Part shown: in pieces, positions 34,606 to 45,936 of the stretch
Position numbering within the stretch: position 1 is the stretch's first letter
Layout: every line of letters begins with the position of its first letter
Assembly (NCBI GenBank): GCA_029990175.1
Contig: JARKIP010000035.1
Coordinates: forward strand, 40,748,001-40,812,000
Reading direction: 5' to 3'
Source of the DNA: Petunia secreta
Taxonomy: Eukaryota > Streptophyta > Magnoliopsida > Solanales > Solanaceae
Length of the DNA: 64,000 nt
Position numbers and translations under genes: made by a program
Notes under the pieces: model-generated
The model's input: the letters and a program-made list of their open reading frames with translations, nothing else
The model's database searches: none
What the model was told of the DNA's origin: nothing

Positions 34606-37600
34606 TTTGTCAAATTCGAAGGAACTGAGAGAAGTTGATCAATCGAGGAAGCCATTGTCTACAAGTTCTTGAGTGACCAAAAATCGAACCCATAAATTGA
34701 GTGGACCCGAGTGCCACCCATAAAAGGTGAGGGAGTGTGCGAGGCGATTTCTAACCTTAACATTTTATTTGGTCTTTGATTTGTGCAGGTACCATGACTG
34801 GGAATGGAAGCGAAGGAAAGGGCATTGAGGCGCCCGAGGTGTCGTTAGCCGATCTCATGGCTGCGATACAAGGCATCAGTGCCGAAGTAAGAGGAGTGAG
34901 TGCTCGAGTAGCTAGCCTCGAGCAAAGTAGTGTGTCCGTGGCCTTACCTGGGTCCGGCGCTGGAACTAGCAAGTCCATTCCGATGAAAACTGAGCTGTTT
35001 GCTGAGCTTGTTTGACAACATTAGTATAAGAGCGAGGCTGTTCGAAATGAAGCTATGGGCAATCCCCAAGCTACACAGCACTTGGGCAATCCCTAAGTAC
35101 CACAACAAAACTTGGGCAATCCCCAAGCTGGATATCAGCACTTAGGCATTCCCTGAGGTGAAAGAGTACCACTTCTAATAGCCCGAAGACAAGTTATGGA
35201 TGTTGATGAAGGGGCCAATAAAGGAGAATTTCCCGATGCCGAACCTGAATATGAGCAGCCGTTCGTTCAACAAAGGCAAGCTTAACGAGGTCATGGAAAT
35301 TTTTGAAGTCGAGGTCGAGGCGCAAATGATAGAAATATTAGGCGTGAGGCTGATGACTATTATGATGAGAATCCCGAACAGATTAGAGGTGCTCGAGATT
35401 TAAACTTGAACATTGTTAAGATCACTATTCCACCCTTCAAAGGAACTAGTGATCCCGACCAATATCTTGATTGGAAGCTTAAACTGGAGCGAATCTTCGA
35501 AACTAATGAGATGATCAAAGAGAGAAAAGCTGCACATGCAATTGCTTCCTTTGAGGCATATGCATCGACAAGTGGGAGGCTGACAAAAGGTTGAGATGAA
35601 GGAATGCTTATCCCGAAGTCACCACTTGGGCACAGTTGAAGAGAGCAATGGATGCTAAGTATGTGAATGCCAAATATCGGTAGGAACAACTTCGAAAGCT
35701 ATTCGAATTGAAACAAGGGTCCAAATCGGTTGAAGAATATCATGATGAGTTCGAAAGAATTCGATTGGCCCTTTATATGGAAGAAGATGACGAGCAAGCC
35801 ATCATTCGATTCAAAAATGGCTTGGCTCGAGATGTGTCATCTCAATTGAGGCTGCATGTGTACCAAGCTTTGGAAGATGTATTTCATGTTGCCATCGAAG
35901 ATGAGAAATGGGTTAAGGACGATAAAGCAAACCAGTACCGAGGAGTCACTACTTCAACTCCTTTGAGCCGAGGTAAAGATTGGAAGAGTCCGAATCCAGC
36001 AAGTGCTAACACTGTTCGAGATCCGAAGAAACCATTCGAGAGGGGAGTGACTGTTAACCAACCAAGAGAAGCAGGAGGAAAAGTTCAACTTAATTCTCCT
36101 AGTGCTTCAACTATTCAGTGTCACAAATGTAAATGTTATGGCCATATGGCAAAAGAGTGTCCAACTCGCAGAGTGATGATAATGCTCGATGATGGAACTG
36201 TCCAAGAGCAAACGAGTGATACCGAGGAGGAAAATTCCGAGGAGATTGACCGAGCTGAAGATGATGATGGTCGTGAAGCTTCCGAAGCTGGTCATCCGGA
36301 AATGTTTCTTGTAGTTCGAAGGAATTTGAGCTGCATGACTCTTGAAGAAGAGGACAACCAAAGAGAAAACCTTTTCCATGCCCGATGTTGAGTGAGGGGG
36401 AAAGTTTGTTCAATGATCATTGATTCGTGCAGTGTTGCGAATGTGGTGAGCCAAACCTTTGTTTAACAATTGGGATTACCTACCTTGAAGCATCCCCATC
36501 CTTACAGATTACAATGGTTAAATGAGTGTGGAGAATTGAAGGTTTTCAAACAAGTGTGGATCAAGTTCAAAGTTGAAGAATATCAAGATGAGATGATATT
36601 CGATGTGGTACCAATGCAAGCTTGTCATATGCTATTGAGTCGACCATGGCAGTATGATCGGTCGGTTGTTCATAATGGAAGATCCAACACTTACACTGCT
36701 AAGCTCGAAGGGAAGAGTTTCATAGTCAAACCCTTGTCTCCAAAACAAGTCAGCGAGGACTATAAAAGAATGAAAGAATTGAAAGAAGCGGCCAAATCTA
36801 AGCTTCCGATGGGAACAAAATTTGTGGCCGAAGACAACAACTCACCGCCCGAGGTAAGAAACATCTGTGCAATCATGCAACTGGGTGAGTATCTACGAGG
36901 CAACGACAACGATCATATGATGATTTTCCTCGTGCACAAGGGTATCTTTCTAAACTCTAATGATGATTTCTCTAACAATAACCTTTTGCCTAGTGCTATT
37001 CAAAGTGTTTTGAAAGACTTCGGTGACATGTTTCCCGAAGAAATGCCAAGTTGATTGCCTCCGTTGAGAGGAATCGAGCACCAAATTGACTTCATGCTGG
37101 GGTCTCAAATCCCCAACAAACCTGCATACCAGTGTAATCCCGAGACACCAAAGAGCTCAAAAGGCAGGTTGATGAGTTGCTGAACAAGGGCCTTGTTCGA
37201 GAGAGCTTGAGTCTTTGCACCGTTCCTATTATCCTTGTCCCGAAGAAAGATGGAACATGGCGAATCTGTGTTGCTTGCCGAGCAGTCAACAAAATCATGG
37301 TAAAGTATCGTCATCCTGTCCCTCGATTAGATGACATGCTAGATGAGTTGAGTGGTTCTTCATGCTTTTCGAAGATAGACCTCAGGTCCGCTTACCACAA
37401 AATCCGAATGAAACCCGGAGACGAGTGGAAAACTGCATTCAAGACCAAATTTAGTCTCTATGAATTGTTAGTGATGCCTTTTGGCCTCTCTAACACACCA
37501 AGCACATTCATGCGACTGATGAACCGTGTGCTCAAATCATTCATAAATAAGTTTGTTGTCGTTTACTTCGATGACATCTTTATTTATAGCAAATCTGTGG

Positions 37601-38041
37601 ATGAACATGTCGAACACCTAAGGCTACTGCTTGATAAGCTTAGAGAAGAGAAGTTATATGCTAACTTCAAGAAATGTGCCTTTTATGTCGAGCGTGTAGT
37701 CTTTCTAGGATTCGTTATGAGTGCTAATGGTGTTGAAGTCGATGAGTAAAAAGTCGAAGCCATCAAAGATTGGCCAACTCCAACCTCGGTATCTCAAGTT
37801 CGTAGCTTCCATGGTTTAGCTAGCTTTTACCGAAGGTTTGTTCGTGACTTTAGCACCGTCGCAGCTCCTTTAACCGAGCTGGTAAAGAAAGACCATCCAT
37901 TTGTGTGGGGAGAGTCCCAAGAGAGGGCTTTCCAAGAGTTGAAATGGAGGCGTTGTTCTGCCCCGTTATTGCAACTCCCTGACTTCGGAAAAGCATTCGA
38001 AGTCGAGTGTGATGCGTCCGGAGTTGGGATTTGAGGAGTGC
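34606..38041 (+). mobile_element. E6: CRM-like gag-pol fragment without LTRs
   Basis: Homology to the E2 leader starts near 34606 (GTCAAATTCGAAGGAACTGA) and continues through gag, protease, RT and early RNase H. It ends at the E7 LTR (38042). Both ends are truncated, and the missing integrase is not found on the far side of E7. Confidence 0.85.
34794..38041 (+). pseudogene. E6 gag-pol pseudogene
   Basis: The start ATG at 34794 (MTGNGSEGKG) matches E2. A TGA at about 35013 sits where Arg is expected after ELV, and further stops or shifts fall near 35400, 35594, 35682, 36389, 36463, 37052, 37140 and 37747. The zinc knuckle is altered to CHKCKCYGHMAKEC, and the protease motif reads DSCS instead of DSGS. 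RT keeps YFDDIFIYS. RNase H stops at ECDASGVGI plus a stop, just before the E7 junction. Confidence 0.9.
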
Positions 38042-38847
38042 TAGTTGAACCCCAAAAATTACTCCGATTAGGATAAATTTCGGAATATCGACAATATGGA
38101 CTAACTCTTTTGGAGTTTTTGGAGTCGCCACCCAATTTAAGGAAAACAGGGAACCAAATTAACAATGCGTGCAAAAACTCCATTTTTATAAAAAAGACGG
38201 TCTTTCTTTCAGAGATTCTAAAGGTAAGAGGTTTTATTAATTTCGAAAGAAGGTTTTTAAGGCACTTCCGAAATTCCGTAAAATACGGTTAATCCGACAG
38301 GTTTCCAAAATATTTGCAAAATATGCTTTTCTAGAAAATTCATCTAAAATAATTAATTGAAATAAAACTTGTTTATGAAAAATATTTTAATTTGCACGCA
38401 TTTTGCTAATTGGCCTCAGTTTGCAATAAATTAAATAACGACTTCAAAAATAAAAGGATAATGCACATAAAGTAAAGTAATATATCAAGCAATCAAATAT
38501 TATTGATAAATAAAGTATTTTACACATTTATTTGCATAAATATCCAAGGAAAGTAATGCGAAGTTTAAAGATAAAACCCGGGAAATGATCAACTCGCGGG
38601 AGCCTTGGATTTTCTAAAATTCCTAAGTCTTATTTATGAATGCTCGGGTCCGAATTCAATCCCCAAATGCCTTTAATACAATGGATTATTCCCGTTCGTG
38701 AGTTAGCCAAACTCGTCCATAAATTATTCGTGCCAATATGTACCTCGCAAAACAAACAAGTAAAATAGGATTAGTACGATAATAAGGTATAATAATTAAT
38801 GAAATAAGATAACAATAATAAAGTAATAAAGTAATAATAATAATAAT

Positions 38848-38914
<67 letters not shown>

Positions 38915-38921
38915 AATATAT

Positions 38922-38982
<61 letters not shown>

Positions 38983-40795
38983 GTAAAGGGGTTGTTTTTG
39001 CAAAATTTAGGCTCAGGTTTGTATGGCGCGTCGAATAGAGGCTCGGGATATTGATACGGCTGCAAACACGGAGCCCGGGCCGGTTGCCACGCCAAGTACC
39101 AAATCCACTACTCTATTCAACTTGCTTTGCATTAAATGCAGGGACACGAGAACGGGACGGTTCAAGTGTAGTATCATGTTCAAATCGATCCCGAGGCCTC
39201 AATACACGCATATGTATTTTTTCATTGGCCAAAGTGTAGTATCGGTTCAATATCAGTCCATAACATCAAATTCAATATTTGGCCAAATGCACGGGTCAAC
39301 TGGAAGCAACAATATCACCAGAACAATTTGCAATATTAGGAAGCTATCCCGAATTCCAATAAGCAGAACCTTCATACAAATGAGACAATCACCCAATATA
39401 GATAATTGGCACCTGCATACAGATTAAAATGAACCAGAGCAACATGTAGCAAATTAAAATAGAACCATAGCAATAGAATAACCAATCATCCGGGTGCCCA
39501 AAAGAGATAGGGGACTATTTATAATGAAATTCGATTCCAACAGAGGGTCAAGTAAATCAGGTATAGCAGGACCAAAACATTGCAAATTTAATCAGTAACA
39601 ACAATGAGCGGAACCACAGTAACACAACCCCAGAAGGAAGAGCAACACCCAGAAATGTGAGAGGAGGAGCGACACCAGACAAGCGGCGTCACTGCCACTC
39701 CGCTACCCTTTTTCTTTCATCTAGTTTCCAACAGCTCGTGGGACAAAACAAACAAAAGTAACAGAACCAAGTCACCATGAAATACTAGTAATAGCAATAA
39801 CAGGTCCAATGAAATAAGAGAACCGTAACACAGATCCAGCAGTCAAAATTCACCACCATCGTGTAGAACAAACAGAGAAAACAGATCGACAAACAATGGA
39901 AAACGGAGGAGCGACAGCCAGAGAACGGCATCGGCGTCGCTACGACTCCCACCTCGAGGTCCTCGTTTTGATTTCAACACAGGTTGCCGAAACAGAGAAC
40001 AAAATCGCCGGAAATGGTGATTTCACGGCGGTGATGATGTCACTGTTACTCTAATATTGGTTCAGCGACAAGAACAAATGGACTACATCACTTATAAAAA
40101 AAAAACATCAGAAAACATTGAACGAAGCCACCGGTCCACTTCCCCAAATCCCTTTTCGATATGATTTATTTTGGTTTTTCGGTGATGCTGATGCTCGCCA
40201 CCATTAATATAGTCAAAATCCCAACCCCGATTCCCCTGGTTCTTCCCTCTCCGTTTCTTGATTTTCGAACCCCCCTCTGTTTTCGGATTTGTGCGTGTGT
40301 ATGTATTTTGAGTGGTTATAATGGAGAGGGATGATGGGGTTTTTGGGGGAAGACCAAGGGAAGTGGGCACGGCTGATGTTGGTGTATATGGTTGAAAGGA
40401 GAGGGAGATCTGTTTGTGTGTGGAGCTTTTTGTGAGTAAAAAATGGTGTTTTTTGATAGATATGGTTTTTCTTAGTGGTAATGGTAGGGAAGATGAATAG
40501 TGAATGGGGGCTAGGGTTTAAGGGTATATATATGGGTAAGGGTTTGCACATATAGGCTAGATTTTAAGAGGGGGAGCGGATTTGGCACAATTTTACAATT
40601 AATTAAAAAAATGAATGGGTTGCACGAGCGGGTTAGAATTGGTGGGATTTTTCAATTTTAGCACTTTTTTTGAAACTACAATTGATCCTCTTTTATTATC
40701 ATTATTTATTTAATTTTCAAATTAAACCTCAATTACAAAAATATTACCAGAACTTAATAATTTTGAAAAATTCGGGACAAAATTGGGTGTCAACA
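38042..40795 (-). repeat. E7 3' LTR (about 2754 bp)
   Basis: Bases 38042-39347 match 53755-55037. The first copy starts TAGTTGA where the other has TGTTGA, a mutated terminus or a border shift of 1-2 bases. It ends GGGTGTCAACA. It contains AT and AAT microsatellites at 38832-38981. No gene is seen inside; short frames here recur in the other LTR. Confidence 0.85.
38832..38981. repeat. (TA)n and (TAA)n microsatellites in the E7 3' LTR
   Basis: A (TA)n run of about 50 bp is flanked by (TAA)n runs. The matching site in the other LTR, 54548-54651, has a much shorter TA run. Confidence 0.95.
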
Positions 40796-40815
40796 GCTGC
40801 CCCTCTTTACCCGGA
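40796..40815 (-). other. E7 polypurine tract
   Basis: The minus strand reads GTAAAGAGGGGCAGC immediately before TGTTGACACCC, the typical Ogre purine tract and LTR border. Confidence 0.85.
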
Positions 40816-41509
40816 AAAGGATGAAAGAGTTTTCAGGGTAAAGAAGTTGACGAGAAACCAATTTTGTCACGACAAAGCCAAGTACTTTGATTCCAAGGAC
40901 CAAAGTGCGAGGCTTATGGACATGGCCAAAGTTCGGTTTCCGAGTTGCCTACATATCTCGGGCTGAAAGAGAATCAGGCCATATGTAGTTCGACGCGATT
41001 TGAAGATCAAAGACGAGATAGTAACGACCACTCAAGCGCGGGAAAAGAGGCTTGTAATCACCCAAGTTATAAAAATGTGGTCGACGACACACCCATAAAG
41101 AGGGGTTTACACGGATATAGTTTCCACTGCACCTCGATAACGAAGCCATCTTGTCTTCAATCTCAAACCTCAGACTCAGGGTTAACAAGAGACTTACCTC
41201 TAGGGTGGATGACTTATGCGGGTGCGATTCTTCAGGTCTTCGTTGGCGAGTCTAGCTCATAGCAACGATTGCCCCGGTTCATTGCTAAGCAAAGCTCCAT
41301 GTTCCAAATGCTGCTGCGGTGCTGCTAAAAATCCTGTAATAATCTCAACAAGCGGTAAGCGTGCAACTGCTAATAAACTGTAATAATTGGAATAAGAAAT
41401 AGATAAAGTGATAAAATTATAAATGCGGGTTGCGGTATCATCGATAAGTTCTTCCTTCGATCAACTGACAAAGTACTCCGCCCGGAGAACCTCTAGGCTG
41501 ATCATTATT
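40816..41509 (-). other. E7 3' region next to the purine tract
   Basis: Non-coding; no motif is recognised beyond the conserved sequence beside the purine tract. Confidence 0.5.
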
Positions 41510-42392
41510 CTCCAATTGCTTATGGTAGGCTTCAAATGATAATGATGTCTTCGCTTGCTCACGATAGACTTGATAATAAGACCCACCCGATTGCTTACGG
41601 TAGAATCAATAACAAAAGAGCCTTCAATTGTCTATGATAGGCTTCACAATAATACCTCCAATTGCTTATGGTAGGCTTCAATGCTAATGAAGTCTTCGCT
41701 TGCTCACGATAGACTTGATAATAAAATCCCCGATTGCTTACGGAAGGATCAATAACAAAAAAGCCTTCAATTGCTTATGATAGGCTTCAGAATAAGGCCT
41801 CCAATTGCTTATGGTAGGCTTCAATGCTAATGAAGTCTTCGCTTGCTCATGACAGACTTGATGATAAAACCTTCGATCGCTTACGGTAGGATCAATAACG
41901 AAAGAGCCTTCAGTTGCTTATGATAGGCTTCAGAATAAGGCCTCCAATTGCTTATGGTAGGCTTCAATGCTAATGAAGTCTTCGCTTGCTCACGACAGAC
42001 TTGATGATAAAACCTCCGATCGCTTACGGTAGGATCAATAACGAAAGAGCCTTCAGTTGCTTATGATAGGCTTCAGAATAAGGCCATCAATTGCTTATGG
42101 TAGGCTTCAATGCTAATGAAGTCTTCGCTTGCTCACGATAGACTTGATAATAAAACCTCCGATTGCTTACGGTAGGATCAATAACAAAAGAGCCTTCAAT
42201 TGTTTATGATAGGCTTCAGAATAAGGCCTCCAATTGCTTATGATAGGCTTCAATGCTAATGAAGTCTTCGCTTGCTCACGATAGACTTGATAATAAAACC
42301 CCCGATTGCTTACGGTAGGGTCAATAACAAAAGAGCCATCAATTGCTTATGATAGGCTTCAGAATAAGGCCTCCAATTGCTTATGGTAGGCA
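41510..42392 (-). repeat. 143-bp tandem array, about six copies, built of four related subunits
   Basis: The landmark TCCAATTGCTTATGGTAGG recurs at about 41510, 41656, 41799, 41942, 42085, 42228 and 42371, a period of 143 bp (the first is 146). Each unit holds four related blocks of about 36 bp centred on TTGCTTAYGGTAGG, TTGCTCACGATAGAC, TTGCTTACGGTAGG and TTGCTTATGATAGG. It is a higher-order repeat in the 3' untranslated region of an Ogre element, a place known to produce satellites. Confidence 0.93.
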
Positions 42393-42429
42393 TGACGTAA
42401 TTTGTAAGCGCAAGCTGCAATATCTTTGA

Positions 42430-43040
42430 TAAATTGTCTTCCCATCCACTGGCGAAGCAATAAAGCAAATGCGAAGGCATAGTGTAAAGCATTTTCAACA
42501 ATCTTGACAAATCAACTGGCAAGCCGTTCGGGCATGAAGCAAGGAGGGTCTTGGGGTTGATTGTCGAACAAATCAGCTGGCGAACCGGTCCGGCACGAAG
42601 CAAGGAGGGTCTCGGGACTGACCTTTTAACCTGAAAAGTAAAATAAGACGTAATACAAAGAAAATGCAAAGGCATAATTTAAAGCAAGTGCAAAGCAATT
42701 TTGACAATCTTGACAAATCAACTGGCAAGCCGGTCGGGCACACAGCAAGGAGGGTCTTGGGGTTGATTGTCGAACAAATCAGCTGGCGAACCGGTCCGGC
42801 ACCAAGCAAAGAGGGTCTCGGGACTGACCTGTTGACCTGAAAAGCAGAACAAGACGTAATACAAAGAAAATGCGAAGGCATAATTTAAAGCAAGTGCGAA
42901 GCAATTTTGAACAATCTTGACAAATCAACTGGCAAGCCGGTCGGGCACGCAGCAAGGAGGGTCTTGGGGTTGATTGTCGACAAATCAGCTGGCGATCCGG
43001 TCCGGCACAGAGCAAGGAGGGTCTCGGGGCTGACCTGTTA
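42430..43040 (-). repeat. About 206-bp tandem array, three copies
   Basis: CTTGACAAATCAACTGGCAA recurs at 42503, 42709 and 42916. Each unit includes two related halves, both ending in GCAAGGAGGGTCT. Degenerate AAAGCAAGTGC words continue to about 43370. Confidence 0.88.
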
Positions 43041-45245
43041 AACTAAAAGTAAAGCAAGTCATAATATAAAGCAAGTGCAAATGCATAATTGAAAGCAAGT
43101 GCAAAGCAATTTAGCGTGAAATGTAAAGCAACGCCAAAGAGATTTAGTAAATCAACAGGCGTGAAAGTCCAACAAGAGAGAAGCCCCGCCTGGTGGTCAA
43201 CTTGAAAAATGTAAAGTAAGGCGTCAATTTTAAAGCAAGTGCGAAGGCATAATTCAAAGTAAGTGCAAAGAATAGCAGTGCGGGAATGTAGAGCAATGCA
43301 AGAGCCATTTGGCGAATCAATAGGCGAGATAGTCCAACAAAGGGAATCCTCGTAGCCGATGGTCAACTTTGCCAGGCAACTTTGGATGCGTGTACAAATA
43401 ATTTTTCATCCATAGTGAGTGATCCTTTCATTGTAAGCTTTCATGTTCCTGCTCTCAAAGAAAATTTGTTAGCTTTAGGGAGGGAGGAGGAAGAGTTTGA
43501 TGTGCAGACTTCATCCCGATCTTGCTGCTTCTGCTGCTCCCTCATCTTCATTGGACTTGAATTTGCGAATTGCTTTCAGAAACTTGGCTCATGAACTCAA
43601 ATAGCATAGATTTTCGAAAAATAGAGGCAAGATAAAATATTTTAATGCGCATGCAAATGAAGTCAAAGATGTATTTTGAAAATTTTGCCTTGACTTAAAC
43701 TTGTAATATATTTTAAAACAAACTGAACGTCCTTTGGCTTAGACTTTGCACTGTTTGCTTAACAAATCACAGAATTCTTGCCAACTCATCGTTAATAACC
43801 AATGCCGCTTCTTGCAAAATTCTGCCCCAGTTATTATCTTGCGCATCTCTAACTCATTTTTTTGCAAAAATTGCCCCAGTTGTCCTTCTTGGGGGAAAAT
43901 TGAAAACTTAAATGCTAAAGGGTCGAGCCCGATGGGGGAGCCTACGTATCCCTCCTTGGGAATCAGACCGTGCGTACTTCTGCACCACTACTTCAACACC
44001 ATACACCAACAAATAAAAGTTGCCCCAGTTGAGGTTCTAACAGATAGTGCGATATTCAAAGAGTGCAGACAATAACTTTCAGTGCATCGTTTTCAAATTG
44101 TTCAGTTCTTTTGCCATACATCACAAGCAAAGCTTTGGCAGGTTTATCAATTTTAATTTTGAAACAGAAACAAATGCAAGTGTAAATAATATAATAAGAA
44201 TGCGATGCATTTTATTTCAACTTTCATAAATTCAAAATGAGTTGATTCAGATTAACATAAGATTTAAAGTACAATGCAATTCAGGGCCTCAATCTGAATT
44301 AAAATTGAAAATAATGCTACTAAGTTCAATTGCCAAGTTCTTTCAAACAATGCCATTAGCTTCTGGTACTGCATCATTCACGGGCTAGAGCGTCTACCAT
44401 CAATCAGATCTCAAAACCTTTGCGTGGTGAATGGTCAGCCACTTCACAAATCCAACATTTGCTAAAGAAATAAACAAAACAAAAGAAATCTCTCAAAGGG
44501 TAACTAAGATAGTTTGCATGTCATTCATAGAATTGCATACAGGCCAGCAACACCTAGTATTTAACGCACTTTGAGCAAATAAAGCAAGGCAAACAATTAA
44601 CATGTGACAATCACAAGTAGTTGAGCGTAAATAAATATGCGAACGCGTCCTACCCTGTAAGGTGCCTCTTTGTGCTAGAGGTAAGCCTAAACGGGCAAAC
44701 AAGTGGTAACGAAAAATAGTTCATGCCAGTTTTGAGCAATTCAGACTTAGAGTAAGCAATAAATAATAACAATAATCGATAAAAATTATCTCTCCGCCTT
44801 GACACTGCAATTCCGTTATCCCAACTAACTTCCAAAAGTTGGTGTCAACTCAAAATTTTAACACAACTCATGCCCTCAATAGCGTCTGCACAAAATTCTA
44901 AACCCAAATGCCTAAAACCCGAAACAAACCTCCATAGCTTTTGCAAACATCCACACTCCTCCAAGCATAACTCCCAATTGTTTTACAACATCCAGGGAGA
45001 AATTTCCAACTGCCTCCACAATACCGGACTGCAAATCACGAAAGGCGCCAATCGGCCTTTCAAAATAAAACCTCACTGGTCCTCGGCTTTAGACAAGCCT
45101 CTCAGCTTCCTAGGTTTTGCAAGGCTCACAGACCTTGTTCATAAGGCTCCTCACTGGTCCTCGGCTTTGATCAAGCCTCTCAGTTTCTTAGGTAGCCAAG
45201 ACAACACTGGTCTTCAAAGAGGGACCCCACTGGTCATTCAAAGAC
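43041..45245 (-). other. E7 non-coding 3' region up to the E8 insertion
   Basis: No pol motif is readable. Conserved-looking words are GAGCCTACGTATCC near 43937 and GGAATCAGACCGTGCGTA near 43959. CCTCACTGGTCCTCGGCTTT occurs at 45071 and again, without its first base shift, near 45148, 77 bp apart. A related GGGACCCCACTGGTC lies near 45224 and continues beyond E8 at about 53024. Confidence 0.6.
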
Positions 45246-45559
45246 TGATAAGAATCAAACGCGGAAAATAAAAAGGATAAGAACGAGACGTATCTCGATC
45301 ACAAGTCTCAAGTAGCAACGGAGAACTTGTTCCGTTACACCCCGAGAGGAGGTCAAGAACACCTACGCTAGGCAACTACCCTCGAGCTAACGTGAGCACG
45401 CAAGTAGAATGGTCGGGGGGGATTGGAATTCATCTAGTTCCACTAGAGGAAAAACAAGTCCCAAATTCAAGGTTTGTCATTCAATAAGAGTTAAACTCTT
45501 CAACACAAGTGTTTGTTTTCATCAAAAGGTAAGCTAATGAAAATAATAAGACAACTAGC

Positions 45560-45567
45560 TATTTATA
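45560..45567 (-). promoter_or_regulatory. E8 LTR TATA box
   Basis: TATAAATA on the minus strand, 120-300 bp downstream of the GC-rich U3 array. A second copy lies in the other LTR near 52439-52446. Confidence 0.65.
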
Positions 45568-45686
45568 GATGTTTTTAGACACCATATGAAAGGTCTAATA
45601 TGCCCACACTTAGGCTTAGGAACATAGGACCACGTAGGGTCAAAATAGTCTTAACATAGCTAGGAATCACGTCCTTCAGCATTCTG

Positions 45687-45862
45687 GGTGGAGCGCCCGC
45701 AAAAACCATCAGTGGGGTGGCCTAGGCGGGGCGCCCAGAGTTTGGGCGGAGCGCCCAGGCCTAGGCTTGCCCAGGCGGAGCGCCTGGCTTCTTCAGGCGG
45801 GGCGCCCAGGCCTAAGCCTCTTCAGGTGGGGCGCCTGGTTCTTCAGGCGGGGCGCCCAATGC
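45687..45862 (-). repeat. E8 U3 GC-rich inverted-repeat array
   Basis: Repeated AGGCGGGGCGCC and GGGCGGAGCGCC units are each a short inverted repeat (GGCG, three-base centre, CGCC). The other LTR has the same array at 52562-52760 with an extra unit of about 20 bp, showing unit gain or loss since insertion. Confidence 0.92.
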
Positions 45863-45936
45863 GCTGCACTTCTCCCCTTGCACTTTAAGCACTCGGAACG
45901 GCTTCCAATCGCTTCCCTCTTCTAGGCCCTTCCTTA

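Noticed and set aside
38686..39095. Open frames with long Tyr or Ile runs (also at 54399-54764)
   Set aside because: They are translations of TA and TAA microsatellites in the E7 LTRs, not proteins.
39023..39427. 134-codon plus-strand frame in the E7 LTR
   Set aside because: The matching LTR copy has indels that change the frame, and no family is recognised.
41510..42392. Regularly spaced repeats resembling a CRISPR array
   Set aside because: Units are contiguous 143-bp copies without unique spacers, in a plant Ogre element.
42310..43015. Minus-strand frames with repeated RPSLL and RQLIC segments
   Set aside because: They follow the 206-bp tandem array and have no start, conservation or family resemblance of their own.
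45688..45888. Plus-strand frame with Pro/Arg/Ala repeats
   Set aside because: It reads the U3 GC-rich array antisense to the E8 LTR; the repetition is that of the DNA array.
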